Shown: positions 12,249-48,003 of the stretch, piece after piece | Position numbering within the stretch: the first letter of the stretch is position 1 | Layout: every line of letters begins with the position of its first letter | Assembly: GCA_021464415.1 (NCBI GenBank) | Contig: CM038467.1 | Coordinates: 27,335,248 to 27,399,247, forward strand | Length of the DNA stretch: 64,000 bases | Direction: 5' to 3' | Source of the DNA: Lonicera japonica | Lineage: Eukaryota; Streptophyta; Magnoliopsida; Dipsacales; Caprifoliaceae | The notes under the pieces: generated by a model | What the model saw: only the letters and a program-made list of their open reading frames with translations | Told to the model about the DNA's origin: nothing | Databases searched by the model: none | Translations under genes and position numbers: made by a program

Positions 12249-12985
12249 GGTCAAACACTGAATGTATCTTTGCACAGTTTTCTTTAACATTTTTTTATAC
12301 TAATTTTGAAGACACAAATAACTTAATAATTTAATTTACAAACCAAATTCTTCTCTATATGTTTTATAATAGCATAGATTTATGTATATTTTTGAAACAC
12401 AATAAATCTAATTTATATAGTTTTCTATAATAGCACATATATTTTTGAAACACAATAAATGTATATAATAGTATTTAGTCAAGTGGTACTAATATATTTT
12501 ATGCATGTTTAATAAAGCTAATAGTTCAAATCATGAAGAGTAATTTTACTAAAAGGACACTATCAAATTAACAAATGTATTTACCTGTCTCATTTATTTG
12601 TTATTCACATTGAATATATTGATAAATTATACATAATTATAAAGGGCGAAGATATTGGTAACCTAATATCTCTTAACAATTGAATATGGTATATGTTACT
12701 CGATTGTAAAAGATCGGTTCTAGACTTGATAATATTTTATTCGATTGTCAAAAACTGAGTATATAAATTTATATTCGATTGTGTAAAATCAAGTAACAAA
12801 CACTTTATTCAATTGTGAAAGCATAAAGAAAATGAAAATGAGGATGTTAGTAAGCATTTTTGAAGTGCCAACATTTCTGCCGTTTAAATAGAATTCACTA
12901 TTACTCTGGTATATTTTTGATAAATAAAATCCAGAAAAATATCATTTTTCGGTTAAAAGATTAATCAACTAATTTTCTCAATTAA
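12249..12985. other. AT-rich intergenic DNA before the DRP2 leader
   Basis: No coding or RNA gene is seen. A short motif of the form ATTCGATTGT/AATTGTAAAA recurs several times between about 12675 and 12825, suggesting diverged simple repeats. The DRP2 promoter must lie at its distal end, but I cannot place a TATA box with confidence. Confidence 0.45.
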
Positions 12986-13359
12986 CAGGAGAGAGAAAGT
13001 CTAGTGAGAGAGGGAGAGAGTTCATTTCGGTTTCATTTTCATTTTTTCTTCCTTCGTCTCATAAACTTCCACCTTCTCTTTCCCCACCACCATTTCCCCA
13101 CCCCCTCTCTCGCATTTTCTACTTTCCAATCTCCGGTCCTTCGCCGGAAACCCTAACATTCATCTCTACATGCAAGCACATTCATCACTCGATCTCTCTC
13201 GTATGATACACATTCTCTAGGGATTTCATATCTCCATTATTCTCCTTCTCCGTAAATGCGAAGTTGTGTTTTTTTCTAATTGATCTGTAAATTTGTATTT
13301 GCGATCTCTTCCATTGCGTATCCTTTTCATTTGAGGCGGTGGATTAGTGCAGAAGGACG
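12985..13359 (+). promoter_or_regulatory. putative DRP2 5' leader, GA/CT-rich
   Basis: A GAGAGA-rich block (12989-13020) is followed by CT-rich sequence leading to the ATG at 13360. GA/CT-rich leaders are common in plant housekeeping genes. The transcription start is not determined, so the left limit is an estimate. Confidence 0.45.
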
Positions 13360-37139
<23,780 letters not shown>

Positions 37140-37602
37140 GATAGAAATATTTTTTGGAGTTGGGGATCCTATTCGTCATGCAAATTCTTGTGGGGCGAGC
37201 AGGAGGGGCGGGGTTTTGCCCCATTCTTTTGCATCAAGCTCTCGTTATTGCTCGGTTATATATCATAGTAAGATTTTGTAGAATTGGTATACGCGCCTTT
37301 TGTAGATAAACAGCGCGGACATGTTGACTTTTTTGACCTCCTGTTTACAGTTTCTGCTGGATTTTTTTGGGGTGTACTCGCATTGTTCTTGTTGAATTTT
37401 TTTTTTCTTATTTTTGACTTGTTAGTTGATGCTGTGATTGTACCCCGACATATTATTAGAAATTATAAATGTATTCCTCCAATATTGATGGCTGGAAATA
37501 TATACTTACGTATTACTTTGCGTGGTGAATCCTCCTGGCAGTGTTGTGTTGATTATAAAAGGAAAGAAGATTGCAGTTTAATGTTTTGGAATCGTTCTTA
37601 AT

Positions 37603-38076
37603 GGTCCGTTTGGATTAAGGGAATGAGAAGGAAAGGAAAGGAAAAGAGGAGGAAGAATTGTATTTTACTCGTTTGGATAGATTTATAAGAGAGAATAGAT
37701 AGGAAACGGAGAGATTGAAAGGGAATGCCAATCCCCTATGTTCCTTTATTTTGTTTCCTTTTAACATTGGGCCTCTGTGCTTTTATTTTGTTTCCTTCTA
37801 ATATTAGGAGGATTGAGAAGGAAAGGAAAAGTTTTTAATTATTTTTTCACGTTTTTCCAAATTTAACCATAATTTATTAATAATATATTAAATCACATTT
37901 TTTTTCTTTCTTTTCTTCTTTCTATCTGAACAAGATTTATTTCCATTCCATTTTTTTCCATCCTTAGCTATCCAAACAACAATAAAATTAAACTCATTCA
38001 TTTCCATTCTATTCCATTCCTTCTTTTCCTAATTAACTATTTCATTTCCATCCATCCCCTTCAATCCAAACGGATT
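37603..38076. mobile_element. MITE with GTCCGTTTGGATT-type ends downstream of DRP2
   Basis: The left end GGTCCGTTTGGATTAAGGG pairs with the complement of the right end (CCCCTTCAATCCAAACGGATT). Just inside are GGAAAGGAAAGGAAAAG on the left and TTCCATTCTATTCCATTCC on the right, also roughly inverted. The interior is AT-rich and non-coding. I could not define a clean target-site duplication. Confidence 0.65.
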
Positions 38077-38164
38077 GTTTGTGTCTTCCTAGCGCATTTC
38101 TTCTTCTTATTATTTTTTTTGTTAGTTCACAACACAATGTATCAGTTACTGAATTAGTCAATAA

Positions 38165-38340
38165 TTAAATTAGTATATTTTTTTTAAAGAGAAGTATAAG
38201 TCACTATCCCTTTTACTATAAATAACAAAAACCCCTTCCCGTAACATATGAGAATTGAACATAAGATCTCTTAAATTTGGGTAAGATCTCTTAAATTTGG
38301 GTAAACACATTTACCAGTAGGTTAATTCAATTGCTCTACT
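38165..38340 (-). mobile_element. second tRNA-derived SINE, with a 20-bp duplication between its boxes
   Basis: On the minus strand TTAACCTACTGGTAA (complement of 38311-38325) sits where the A box lies in the intact SINE, and GTTCAATTCTC (complement of 38250-38260) where its B box lies. The body after the B box (GGTTTTTGTTATTTATAGTA) lines up with the body of the SINE at 2069-2228 (GGTTTTCTTTATTTGTAGGA), so I place both in one family. Between the boxes the 20-mer taagatctcttaaatttggg occurs twice in tandem (38262-38281, 38282-38301); without one copy the box spacing equals that of the other SINE. No target-site duplication is recognisable. Confidence 0.6.
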
Positions 38341-38345
38341 TAAAT

Positions 38346-39655
38346 AAGTTCAGCTATCTATATGTGTGTTCTAGATCGTAATCAATCAAATGCATTTGCG
38401 TAACTTTTGTGTACTAATCATATATGGTATTACTTGTGAGTCATATTGGTTAAGTAGTAGGTTTTGTCCTGCTTTAGGAGACCGAGAGTCCATCTCCCCA
38501 TCTCGGATAATGGTTCAGTTTCCATTTTTAATAAAAATAAGTAGGGTGATACTAAGAGCACTATTAAAATAACACGTGTACGCCATGTTTAAAAAGTATA
38601 TATTTTCTTTCTCAGAGCCACCAACCAAATACACCTACAAAGATATACATACATAATACGGTTAAAGATAACGATTTCGCTGTTTAGATTATCAATCTTC
38701 TTTGTGAAAGCTACAGGCATGTGCTTTTGTGTTTGGTGATGGTGTTGGTCTTAGAGTTGTTGATATTACTTTTTCTTGTGTTTGATCTTTGTATTATGTT
38801 TCTTCATCAGTGGTCAATTACTCAATTATATGATGAGAGAGAAACTAGGGTTTGGATGGATTTTTCATCTTCTTCATCATCATCAGATTCATGACATTGT
38901 TGTTTCTTACTTTTCCATGTCTATACCAGCCACAACCAAATATACTAATGTCTCAGCAAACCGTAACTAAGTTTCGAGTTTTAATTGGGCACTATATGGC
39001 CAGCGTAACTAAGTTTCGAGTTTTAATTGGGCACCGTATGGCCATTGGGTACCCAAATTCAAAACACTTTCAACCGAGTGTTATAAAAATTTTGCCCAAG
39101 GAGCAGAGGCTGTTGATCTTCCATATATCATACTTTGGATTCTCTATTCTTCTCGGTTTTTACTCCTTTTGTTCTCTTTTTGGATGGCTGGGGAGACTAT
39201 ACTACAGTTTCAAATTATGCATTCATGTACTTAATCAAAAGTCCTAATCTTCAATGTGCTTCAATTGAGTTTGACATATAGACTAATTAGATGGAGTTGA
39301 TATTTTGAGTGTGCAGTGTTCCAATTAGTGGTGCTCTAAGTATTTATTGTTATTTATGTTTGCGCTCATAGCACCAACCAAATAATTAATGTTCAAAATC
39401 TCATTAGATTTTAATAAATTATATTTAAAATTAGTTTCGTTTTTGAAAAGTGAGTTTTTTCTTCGTAAAAATGAGAGAGTTAATAAAGGACTTAGATGAC
39501 AAAAGTCTTTCGACATCCATTTCTTTCAGCATAAAATATTTGGCACTAGGCGAAAAACAAAATAACAAAAACGTATTTTGATCTATTTGTAGTAAGTTTC
39601 TTGTTAGTTTAAATTAATAGTTTAAGTTAGATATTGTTGTTGTGCAATTCTACAA
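38346..39655. other. intergenic DNA with a short tandem repeat
   Basis: No gene is recognised. A unit of about 42 bp beginning CGTAACTAAGTTTCGAGTTT and ending in a GGGCAC plus TATGGCC motif occurs twice in tandem at about 38962-39045. ORFs up to 131 codons here span these repeats and show no family features. Confidence 0.55.
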
Positions 39656-39670
39656 TAATATATATATGTA

Positions 39671-40075
39671 GGGAGCATTTCCCATAAAGACCTTAACTTA
39701 AGATCCTTATTTACGGACTTGCCCTTTTAGCATACTTCCCGATGAAAGTTTTTGATGAAATTTGGTGGGGATGTTCTTCAATGTGTGCAGAACATCTCCA
39801 CCAAAATTCATCAAAAAAATTCAACCGGAAAATGGGTTAACTACATGATTGAAAAATATTGGACATATATATATCTATTTCTGGACCAATATTTTTCAAT
39901 CATGTAGTTAACCCACTTTCCGGTTGAATTTTTTGATGAAATTTGGTGGAGATGTTCTACACACGATGAAGAACATCCCCACCAAATTTCATCAAAAAAT
40001 TCGATCGGAACGCGTGTCAAAAGGACAAGTCCGTAAATAAGGACCTTAAGTTAAGGTCCTTACTTGAAATTTTCC
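39671..40075. mobile_element. foldback MITE with arms of about 190 bp
   Basis: Almost the whole element is one inverted repeat. The left arm starts GGGAGCATTTCC and contains CCTTATTTACGGACTTG, GATGAAATTTGGTGGGGATG and GGTTAACTACATGATTG. The right arm holds the complements of all of these in reverse order and ends GAAATTTTCC. The centre is a short AT-rich loop. The flanks atatatatgta at 39660-39670 and 40076-40086 match exactly; 9-11 bp would suit a Mutator-like element, although the repeat is low-complexity. RNA from here would form a long hairpin. Confidence 0.85.
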
Positions 40076-40086
40076 ATATATATGTA

Positions 40087-41149
40087 TGTAAATTCAGCAA
40101 TAACAAATTTTTATCATTGAAAACATTTTATTAAAAGTGTGGTCCGTACCTATATGATATTGGATAAAGGCAACAGATATAACAAATTAAAACCAATGGC
40201 AAGAAATAATATTTTCGTAAAACAAGCCCTTAATTTTGATTACATGCAGAGTTACATGAATGTTCTCCACTTCTCCTTGCATTTCTATCTAATTAGAATA
40301 AAATAAACACGTAATCACTAATGGAGCTCTAGTGATGCTCCGACGAGGTTTTCAGTGGTCTGTCAGTAGCCAGCAGCCGACGGAGGTCGTGTGCGGTAGT
40401 TGGTCGGCGATAGAGAAATAGAGATCATAATGGGCGAAAGGGAAGAACGTTTAATAAGGATATAAAATTTAAAACAAACCCAAGTACGTGTTACCAATAA
40501 TGGTTAAAATATGATTTATTTTATAATTGTTGTGTTTTTTGCTCGGTTCTAAACCCAAGAAAAAGATGAGTTTTGTTGAAAAGCGGATTGTTTGCTTGAA
40601 TAGTGCAAAAGAGGATTTGCGGTTTTAAAAAGGTGTAAAAGCACTTTTGCAGTTACGCGGAAAAAGTGCAAAAGTTGTTTTGCAGCTGGACGAGAAATAT
40701 GTTTCTTTATCAAACTTGATTTCCTTGTTTATTTTGATCTCCATTATCTTGTTAATAGTTTTCATATTTACGTAGGATTGTTATTACTTTATTCTAGATT
40801 GGATGAACTCTATTATATTGTTATATATAAATACAATCATTCAATAAATTAAGGTATAAGAGAAATTCTTCTTTATGTGGGAATTATTGAAAGATTTCAT
40901 CTTGTTGTGAGAGAGATGTTAAAGGGCTGTTAATTTTCTTCTTTTGTGAGAACTTTGAGTGCAATAATTTTTGTGATAGATTTTGTAATCGTTTTCAAAT
41001 AATTAGTAAAATCTTCGTTTGTCGAATATTGTGTGTTCCATAATCTTTCTTATTGTTTTTCTCATCCATATTATCTCTAGTTATTAATATCAACTATTTG
41101 AATTAAGATCCGTGACATGATTTATTGGAAATAATCATAACAATAATAA
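40087..41149. other. intergenic DNA without a recognisable gene
   Basis: AT-rich. The stretch about 40550-41050 has a TATA-like TTATATATAAATAC and an AATAAATTAAGG, which could be the core of an old LTR. I found no terminal TG/CA pair, primer-binding site or second copy, so I do not call it. Confidence 0.4.
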
Positions 41150-43840
41150 TGTGAAATTAAGTAAATTTATTATGTTCTAAAAATGAAATAAAAAATTAAT
41201 TTAAGACGCAAAAAAATGATGTTTGAACTTGTGAATTAGTTTAAAATTATATTTAGATGCATAATTAATGTACTGGTTTAGAGCTGGATTCTTGCAATAT
41301 ACTAATTGTTTAGTGGTTTTGAAAAGTGCTGATGAGAATTGGTTAAATCGGTAAAGATATGATATTTTATCTATAACATTTATGTTTGAATTCCATTACG
41401 AGTAGTTCTTTTTTATGGGCGATTTATTATAATTATCATAATTTTTTGCTGAGACTTGTGGCATGTTTTAGCTCTAGACTAAGATAACGTTCCCTCACAT
41501 CTATTTACACGAGTATTATAATGGACAAAAGAAAATGAATTCTTTATTGTAAGTATGAACAAATATGTAAGAATGCATAATTAGTTCTTAGCATCAATGT
41601 ACCAAACGTACAATAGCCATCTAAGTGATTTTTCATGAGTGAAGGAGGACTTTTTTTTTGGCTATTTTAAGTGGCTTTTAGGCATGGCCCAAAAAATCAA
41701 TCCACTGAGTTACCGAACTAATCCAATCTGTTTGGAGCGGTTTTTTTATAGCTGGTTCGTTTCGAGTTTAAAAAAAAAACGTTGCAATTTTAGTTTTTCT
41801 CTTCTAAAAACCACCCCGAATATATATAATATATATATATATCTAACAAAAACCTAACCTTAATAGTTTAATTGTGTGTCCAGATTTAATGTGTTTATTG
41901 GCTAATGTTTGTTTAATTGGCTACTGCCCAATTTTTGAAGATGGCTACTTTTATTTGAAATTTTTACTGTCTAGTTTTTTAAATAATGATTATTTGGGGT
42001 GGGGCAGTTTAGATTCGGTTAACTGTAAATTAACTTGGGGCGGTTTTAGTTTAAAAACAAACCGTGGCGGCTTCGTTGCGATTTCGGTTTAGGACAAAAA
42101 AATGCGGTTCGATTTTGGATTTAAGCCAAACCACCCATGTTGCCATTCCTAGTGGCTTTCTCTCTTAATATTTCAAGAAAAACGTATAATATTTTATAAA
42201 ATATCACTTCAAAAAATAAATGGCCAAGTTCCTCTGATTAGTCGAGCTTTTAGTGAATTTAAGGTGACAATCAAGGTTATCATTACATAATTCAATTTTA
42301 TAGCAGTTCTAAAAAATAAATATCACTATCATATGTTGTCGATGAAAGTTGTATTCGAAACATTAGCAATAGAGTAAAAAGGCATTTGATCAGCCACACC
42401 ATTTTTGGCAAAGCTTCTAAGATGTTGACACCCATACATAGAGCGACCCATATCTGGGTTGGGAAATATCAAAACCTAGAAAGGTTAAAGGATAATTGAA
42501 GATTCATTGTTGATCGATCAATATTGCGGTAAGTCATTCCCTGTAACTATTTTTAGGTCATCTACTCCTAATCTTATGTTTAGATTAAACCAATATCCCC
42601 AGAAAGACTTAACGAAAAACAAACATTTCTAAGATAAACACATTATATTTACTAGATCTATAGTTTCAAAATTGTTCGACAATTAATGGGAATATTAATT
42701 CTTACACATGATACGTTACTTCGTATCGTGTTGCATTAATTACTCACACACGCAAGAAAAAATCGTTAGCCGTTTTACGTTGCTTGCATATGCAAGAAGA
42801 AATAGTTATTCGTGTTAGATGCCTTAAATAATTGATTAATTACTACATATATTAGGGTTTTGTTAAGGGCGGTATTTTTACAAGCACCATAGATTTATAT
42901 TAAATTTAAGTATCAAGAAAACAAAGGGAAGAAGGATTATTGTTTATATATCGTACGTACGTGGTTGCACAGTGCTTGGTGATTCTAGCTAAATTGCCAT
43001 AGATGGTTTAGAACCCTTAGTTCATTATCTATTAGATTTTTAACACTTTATTATAGAGTTATCAAATATGTTCCGATCAAAACGCTATATATTGTGAATG
43101 TATCTCTATTTAGGGGAGTAGGTGAATGTACTTACGAAGGAAATGATCTTTACAATTAAGGAAATGAAAGAATTTGGTGTTTCTTGAGAATAAGAAAGAC
43201 CGCTAGAGGGATTACTTAATCCATGATTTGTATTTCTTCTTTCCTTGCCTAGCTAGAAATAGCCCATTGAAAGAGTGCGTAATAGCATAACTATTCTTAG
43301 CATGATATTAGGGAATCTCATACTCAAACAAAGCATGAGACGTATGCTTCCATATTCGTCCATATGTATCTATGTGTCTATATAGATCATGTTCATGGAT
43401 TAACGAAAATGTGCAAAAATTATAAGCGCACGAAGGGCAAGGTTCAAATGAAGAAAGGCTTACAGTGGATAAGGCTCCCATAGACACTGAATCGAAGGGT
43501 GAAGTAAGCGATGAAATGCTTTGAGTTATTGATATGTGAATAAGGAAAAATGAAGTAATTAAAGTAGACAAAAATGCCCTCTTTTTCTGTGAACCCACCG
43601 GATTTATATTAATCTCATTCGTAAGAGGAAAATTTAAACTTTTTTATTATATAATTAGGGAGTTTCAAACTTCTCAAAATTAAATGATAATTCAATTGAC
43701 GAAAAATGTCAAAATAAGTCTTATATGTGGCATATATTTGAGATAAATTCAACATATAGATTCTCAACGTACATTATGCGAAAGCTCATTTAAGCATTGA
43801 GTATTTTTGAGTACTTTATAATAATGTAAAATTTGATAAA
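41150..43840. repeat. old segmental tandem duplication, copy 1
   Basis: Several blocks recur in order further right. TTTAGAGCTGGATT...TTTTGAAAAGT (about 41165-41330) matches about 43850-44010. GGCCAAGTT...GCAATAGAGTAA (about 42222-42378) matches about 46382-46542. ATATCAAAACCTAGAAAGG and CTATTTTTAGGTCATC (about 42467-42565) match about 46666-46757. GAAGAAATAGTTATTCGTG...TAGATGC (about 42795-42825) matches about 47100-47130. Divergence and indels are substantial, so the event is old. No coding function is seen. Confidence 0.7.
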
Positions 43841-43844
43841 TCTA

Positions 43845-44350
43845 TTATGTTCAAAAGCAAAATAAGATATTTAATTTAAGACGTGCCCAAAAAAAGGATG
43901 TTTTAACTTATGAATCAGTTTAAAAATACATTTGAAAGATTATATAATTAATGTATTGAGTTAGAGCTAGATTTTTCAAAATAATAATTGTTAGTGGATT
44001 TGAAAAGTCAAACCTTCTCATTAAATGATAATTGATAAGTAACTAATGAGAAATAATTAAATACCAATGTTGCATTTACAGCTGACTATATACGTGGTAA
44101 ATTAGAAGCACAGATAAGTCTATAGACATGCTGACACGAACACTATCACGTGCAAAAAGCTATACAAAAATATTTGTTTCGAAGAATGAATATTTGTTTC
44201 AAGAATTGATTAAATTTAAGTTATGACAACTGTTTCGTAAAATATATGTTATGAATTTAAATTTCATCAATTGAGATGTAATTTTTGAAGATTAAAGGTG
44301 CAAGTAATATTTTATGAATCTTTTAATTTTAGAAAGACTTAACGAAAAAC
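43845..44350. repeat. segmental duplication copy 2 (Helitron-empty), truncated
   Basis: This block starts with the homologue of 41165-41330. It then contains TTAAATGATAATTGATAAG from 44021, which continues for about 310 bp nearly identical to 45776-46087. It ends around AGAAAGACTTAACGAAAAAC (44331-44350), which also occurs at 42602-42621, and is cut by the helicase remnant. At 44020|44021 the sequence reads A|T with no insertion. Confidence 0.75.
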
Positions 44351-44370
44351 AGTAACATTAAATAGGGAAG

Positions 44371-45629
44371 ATTTGCCCGGTGGTAGGACTGCTCACTCCA
44401 AATTTGCAATTCCACTAAATCCGAATGAAGATTCAACCTATAACATTAAACAGGGAAGTCTACTTGCAGAGTTAATAATCAGAAGCAGTCTTATAATTTA
44501 GGATGAGGCTCCTATGATGAATAAATATTGTTTTGAGGCTTTGGATAGAAGTATGCGAGATATTCTAAGATTTAGTAACCCAATGAGTTCAGATTTACCA
44601 TTTAGAGGGAGATTTGTAGTCCTTGGAGGAGACTTTAGACAAATATTACCTGTGATTCCAAAAGGTACTAAAGAAGATATTGTGCTTGCAACTATCAATT
44701 CATCATACCTATGGAGAGATTGTAAAGTGTTAAGATTGACAAAGAATATGATGCTACAACATGTTGAATCTGACGATGATTGGATCAGCTTAAAGTGTTT
44801 TTCTGAATGGATAACAAGCATAAGGGATGGAACAATTGGTAATTTGAACGACGGTAATGCAATTATTGATATACCAGACGACTTATTATTGGATGCATCA
44901 GATAATCCTGTTGAGTCAATCGTGAACATCACATATCCAAACTTTACTTCTGATGTCAATGAAACTAGATATCTTCAAAGCAGAGCTATACTAGCACCGA
45001 CTCTTGATGTTGTGGAGGCTGTTAATGATTATATGATTTCACTTAATGCAACTGAAACAAAAACATACTTAAGTTCGGATACAACTTGCAGGTCAGAACG
45101 AAATGTTGATATTTTACAAGACCTTCATACGCTTGAATTTTTAAACCCAATTAAGTGCTCTGGCGTCCCAAACCATGAATTAAAGCTAAAAGTTGGCACT
45201 CCGGTGATGCTATTGAGAAATATCGATCATTTTGTGGGGTTATGCAATGGGACTAGGTTGGTGATTAAAAGATGTGGAAACCATGTTGTTGAGGCAAAAA
45301 TTTTGGCAGGCAGCAATGTTGGGTATAAGGTTCTTATTCCGAAGATGACATTAACCCCATCTGACCTTAGGCTGCCTTTCAGACTACAAAGGAGGCAATT
45401 TCCTTTAATTGTGTCGTATGCAATGACAATCAACAAAAGTCAAGGACAATCACTGTCTCATGTAGGGTTGTATTTGAAGAAACCAGTTTTTAGTCATGGA
45501 CAGTTATACGTAGCTGTGTCTAGAGTTACAAATCGTAGAGGATTGAAAATTTTGATTTGTGACAAAAATGGAGGACCAACAAATTCAACTACAAATGTAG
45601 TTTTCAAAGAGGTTTTTCAAAATTTATAG
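44371..45629 (+). pseudogene. Helitron Pif1-type helicase, C-terminal remnant with internal stop
   Basis: The open frame from 44371 reads LPGGRTAHSKFAIPLNPNED and, after a stop, [17 protein letters not shown], with [37 protein letters not shown] and the helicase motif [15 protein letters not shown]...[11 protein letters not shown] near the end (TAG at 45627). These are the Walker B to motif VI regions of the SF1B helicase in Helitron Rep-Hel proteins. Rep, Walker A and all upstream sequence are missing. A TAG at 44499-44501 replaces the Trp expected in LIIWDEAP, so the part from 44514 on is merely the longest remaining ORF. The element's 3' terminus lies 147 bp downstream. Confidence 0.93.
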
Positions 45630-45747
45630 TTGTTTTCTTGAGCTTTATTAACTTTTTGGACAAATGTATCTCATTTTTATACCAACTTCTTAAATTTTCA
45701 TTGTTACTCCTGTCACAATTTTAAATAAATTCAAAACATACAAATTT

Positions 45748-45775
45748 CCGTGCAATCGCACGGGTGAAATACTAG
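45748..45775 (+). mobile_element. Helitron 3' terminus: hairpin plus CTAG
   Basis: CCGTGC-AATC-GCACGG (45748-45763) forms a 6-bp hairpin, followed by GTGAAATA and CTAG (45772-45775), then T in the flank. A GC hairpin about 8-12 nt before CTRR, inserted at A|T, is the defining Helitron 3' end. It gives the strand and the exact right border of the element that carries the helicase remnant. Confidence 0.92.
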
Positions 45776-46614
45776 TTAAATGATAATTGATAAGTAACTA
45801 ATGAGAAATAATTAAATACCAATGTTGCATTTACAGCTGACTATATACGTGGTAAATTAGAAGGACAGATAAGTCTATAGACATGCTGACACGAACACTA
45901 TCACATGCAAAAAGCTATTGAAAAAAAAAATTGTTTCGAAGAATGAATATTTGTTTCAAGAATTGATTAAATTTGAGTTGTGAGAACTGTATCATGAAAT
46001 ATATATTATGAATTTAAATTTCATGAATTGAGATATAATATTTGAGGGCTAAAGATGCAAGTAATATTTTAGAAATTTTTTAATTCTAATATAGATGGCT
46101 TGACTTTGATTAAACTGAAAAGGAAATTAGTATGACGCATGCAAGTTCGTCTAGTCATTTGAACTATGAAAAAATTCTTTAACTTTGTATTATTCCATGG
46201 CATGGTTAGTGTACCAAACACACGATGACCATCAAACTGATCTTGTGTTAGTTATTGACGACTCTCTCTTTTTTTTTATTTTTTGTAACTTTAAATGATT
46301 TTCTAATTATGATATTTTTAATAAGGACGCGTAATATCATAAAAAAAATCACAAGACATTTCAAGAAATAAAAAAGTAAACGGCCAAGTTTCTTTACCTA
46401 GTCATTCGAGTATCTAATAATTCTAGATTGTCAACAAAGCCTATCACTCGATAATTTCACTTTTCAATTGGTTCCAGACAAGAAATATCACCATCAAATG
46501 TTGTTGACAAAGGATGTATTGAAAATATTAGCAATAGAGTAAGATGGTAATTGGTTGACAATTGTAAAAGTTTCTAAGTTGTTGACCAATACATAAAGCA
46601 ACTCAAAAACACAA

Positions 46615-46652
<38 letters not shown>

Positions 46653-47160
46653 CAGTCATGGATAATATCAAAACCTAGAAAGGCGAAAAGAGGATCGTAT
46701 AATACTCGTTATTAATCGATTACTGTAAGTCACTCCTCTTAACTATTTTTAGGTCATCGATCTATTCATGTTACATCCGAATTAAACTGAAATCCCTAAC
46801 AAGAAATTACGAAAAACAAACATTTTTGATAGGAAAAAAATCTAGTAGCTAAGCCCTTCTAGTTTCAAAAATTGTTAATTGGCATGTGCAAGTCAAGTAC
46901 CCTAATCAAAGCAAAATTTCTCAATTTTTAGGGAGTGATAATTAGATTAAACAAAAATTAAAAGACAATGTTAAATAAATTTGTGCGTAAATACGAAGGA
47001 TATATGAGATGAGAAAAAAGTTAATTTATACATTAAGTTATTTACGTACACGCAAAGAAATAGTTATCGATCTATGTTACATTGCTTACATACGTACATA
47101 AGAAGAAACAATTATCCGTGGTAGATGCTTCTAATAATCAATTATACAAATATGCATATT
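45776..47160. repeat. segmental duplication copy 3 (Helitron-filled)
   Basis: It begins immediately after the Helitron CTAG with TTAAATGATAATTGATAAG and stays nearly identical to 44021-44330 for about 310 bp. From about 46180 to 47155 it carries diverged blocks collinear with 41590-42850. An (AC)n(AT)n microsatellite at 46613-46652 interrupts it. The left flank of this copy was lost, apparently with the 5' part of the Helitron. Confidence 0.72.
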
Positions 47161-47970
47161 GATTATGAATGTACGTGAATTTATATATCTGGGAGGTTAA
47201 AAAGAAAATACACAACTAAAAAATAAATATCACCATGAAATATCATAACCATTTCAAAATAAAACTCTCAAATGTCCCCATACTCATTCAAAATTATGGT
47301 CACGGCCATAAACTAAACCAATTAAAGAAGTTATTAATCTAGCACAAAGACCACTAAGTAAACTTTAATTATTGATGCTTTCAAACTTATATCAGTGACT
47401 AAATAATGTAACACACCAATAAATACCGGATTTTTATGCCAATGATTAAATAATGTAATACACCAAAACATATTTCGTGTCACCCTCAAGACAGTCTCTC
47501 AATCAGATTTGAACATGTGATATTTCTAATATAAGATTAGAGAAAATGAAACTAAGTTATAAGACTATTGGCATTTAAATTTGTTATTATTTGTGTAAAA
47601 AATAAAAATAATATTAAATAAATAATGTAACACAGAACCGAACAAATCTACAAGTATTTCCACATTCGGTGAGGTCTTTCACACTCGAACAAATTCACTC
47701 TCGCAATATGAACTTACAAATGCCCTTAAACTTACTCGAAATTACAATTACGCCCCCAACCAAACCATGACCTCATGCCATTGAGTCATCAAGCATCACT
47801 TTCATTCAAGATTTGCACAAATGTCAAAATAACGCTTTGGAGATATCGAAAGCACAGAGGGCAAAAAAGTCAAATGATTCTAATATTAAAAAATTGTGAA
47901 TTCAATGTTTGACTTCAATAAATAATTAAAGGAAAATAAATAAAAAAAAGGTAATACATACCATGTATAG

Positions 47971-48003
<33 letters not shown>

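Noticed and set aside
40550..41050. Possible solo LTR with TATA-like and AATAAA-like signals
   Set aside because: I could not find paired TG/CA ends, a target-site duplication or a second copy; such signals arise by chance in AT-rich DNA.
43308..43598. 96-codon minus-strand ORF between DRP2 and MET1
   Set aside because: It lies inside the old tandem duplication, is not conserved with the matching copy, and has no domain.
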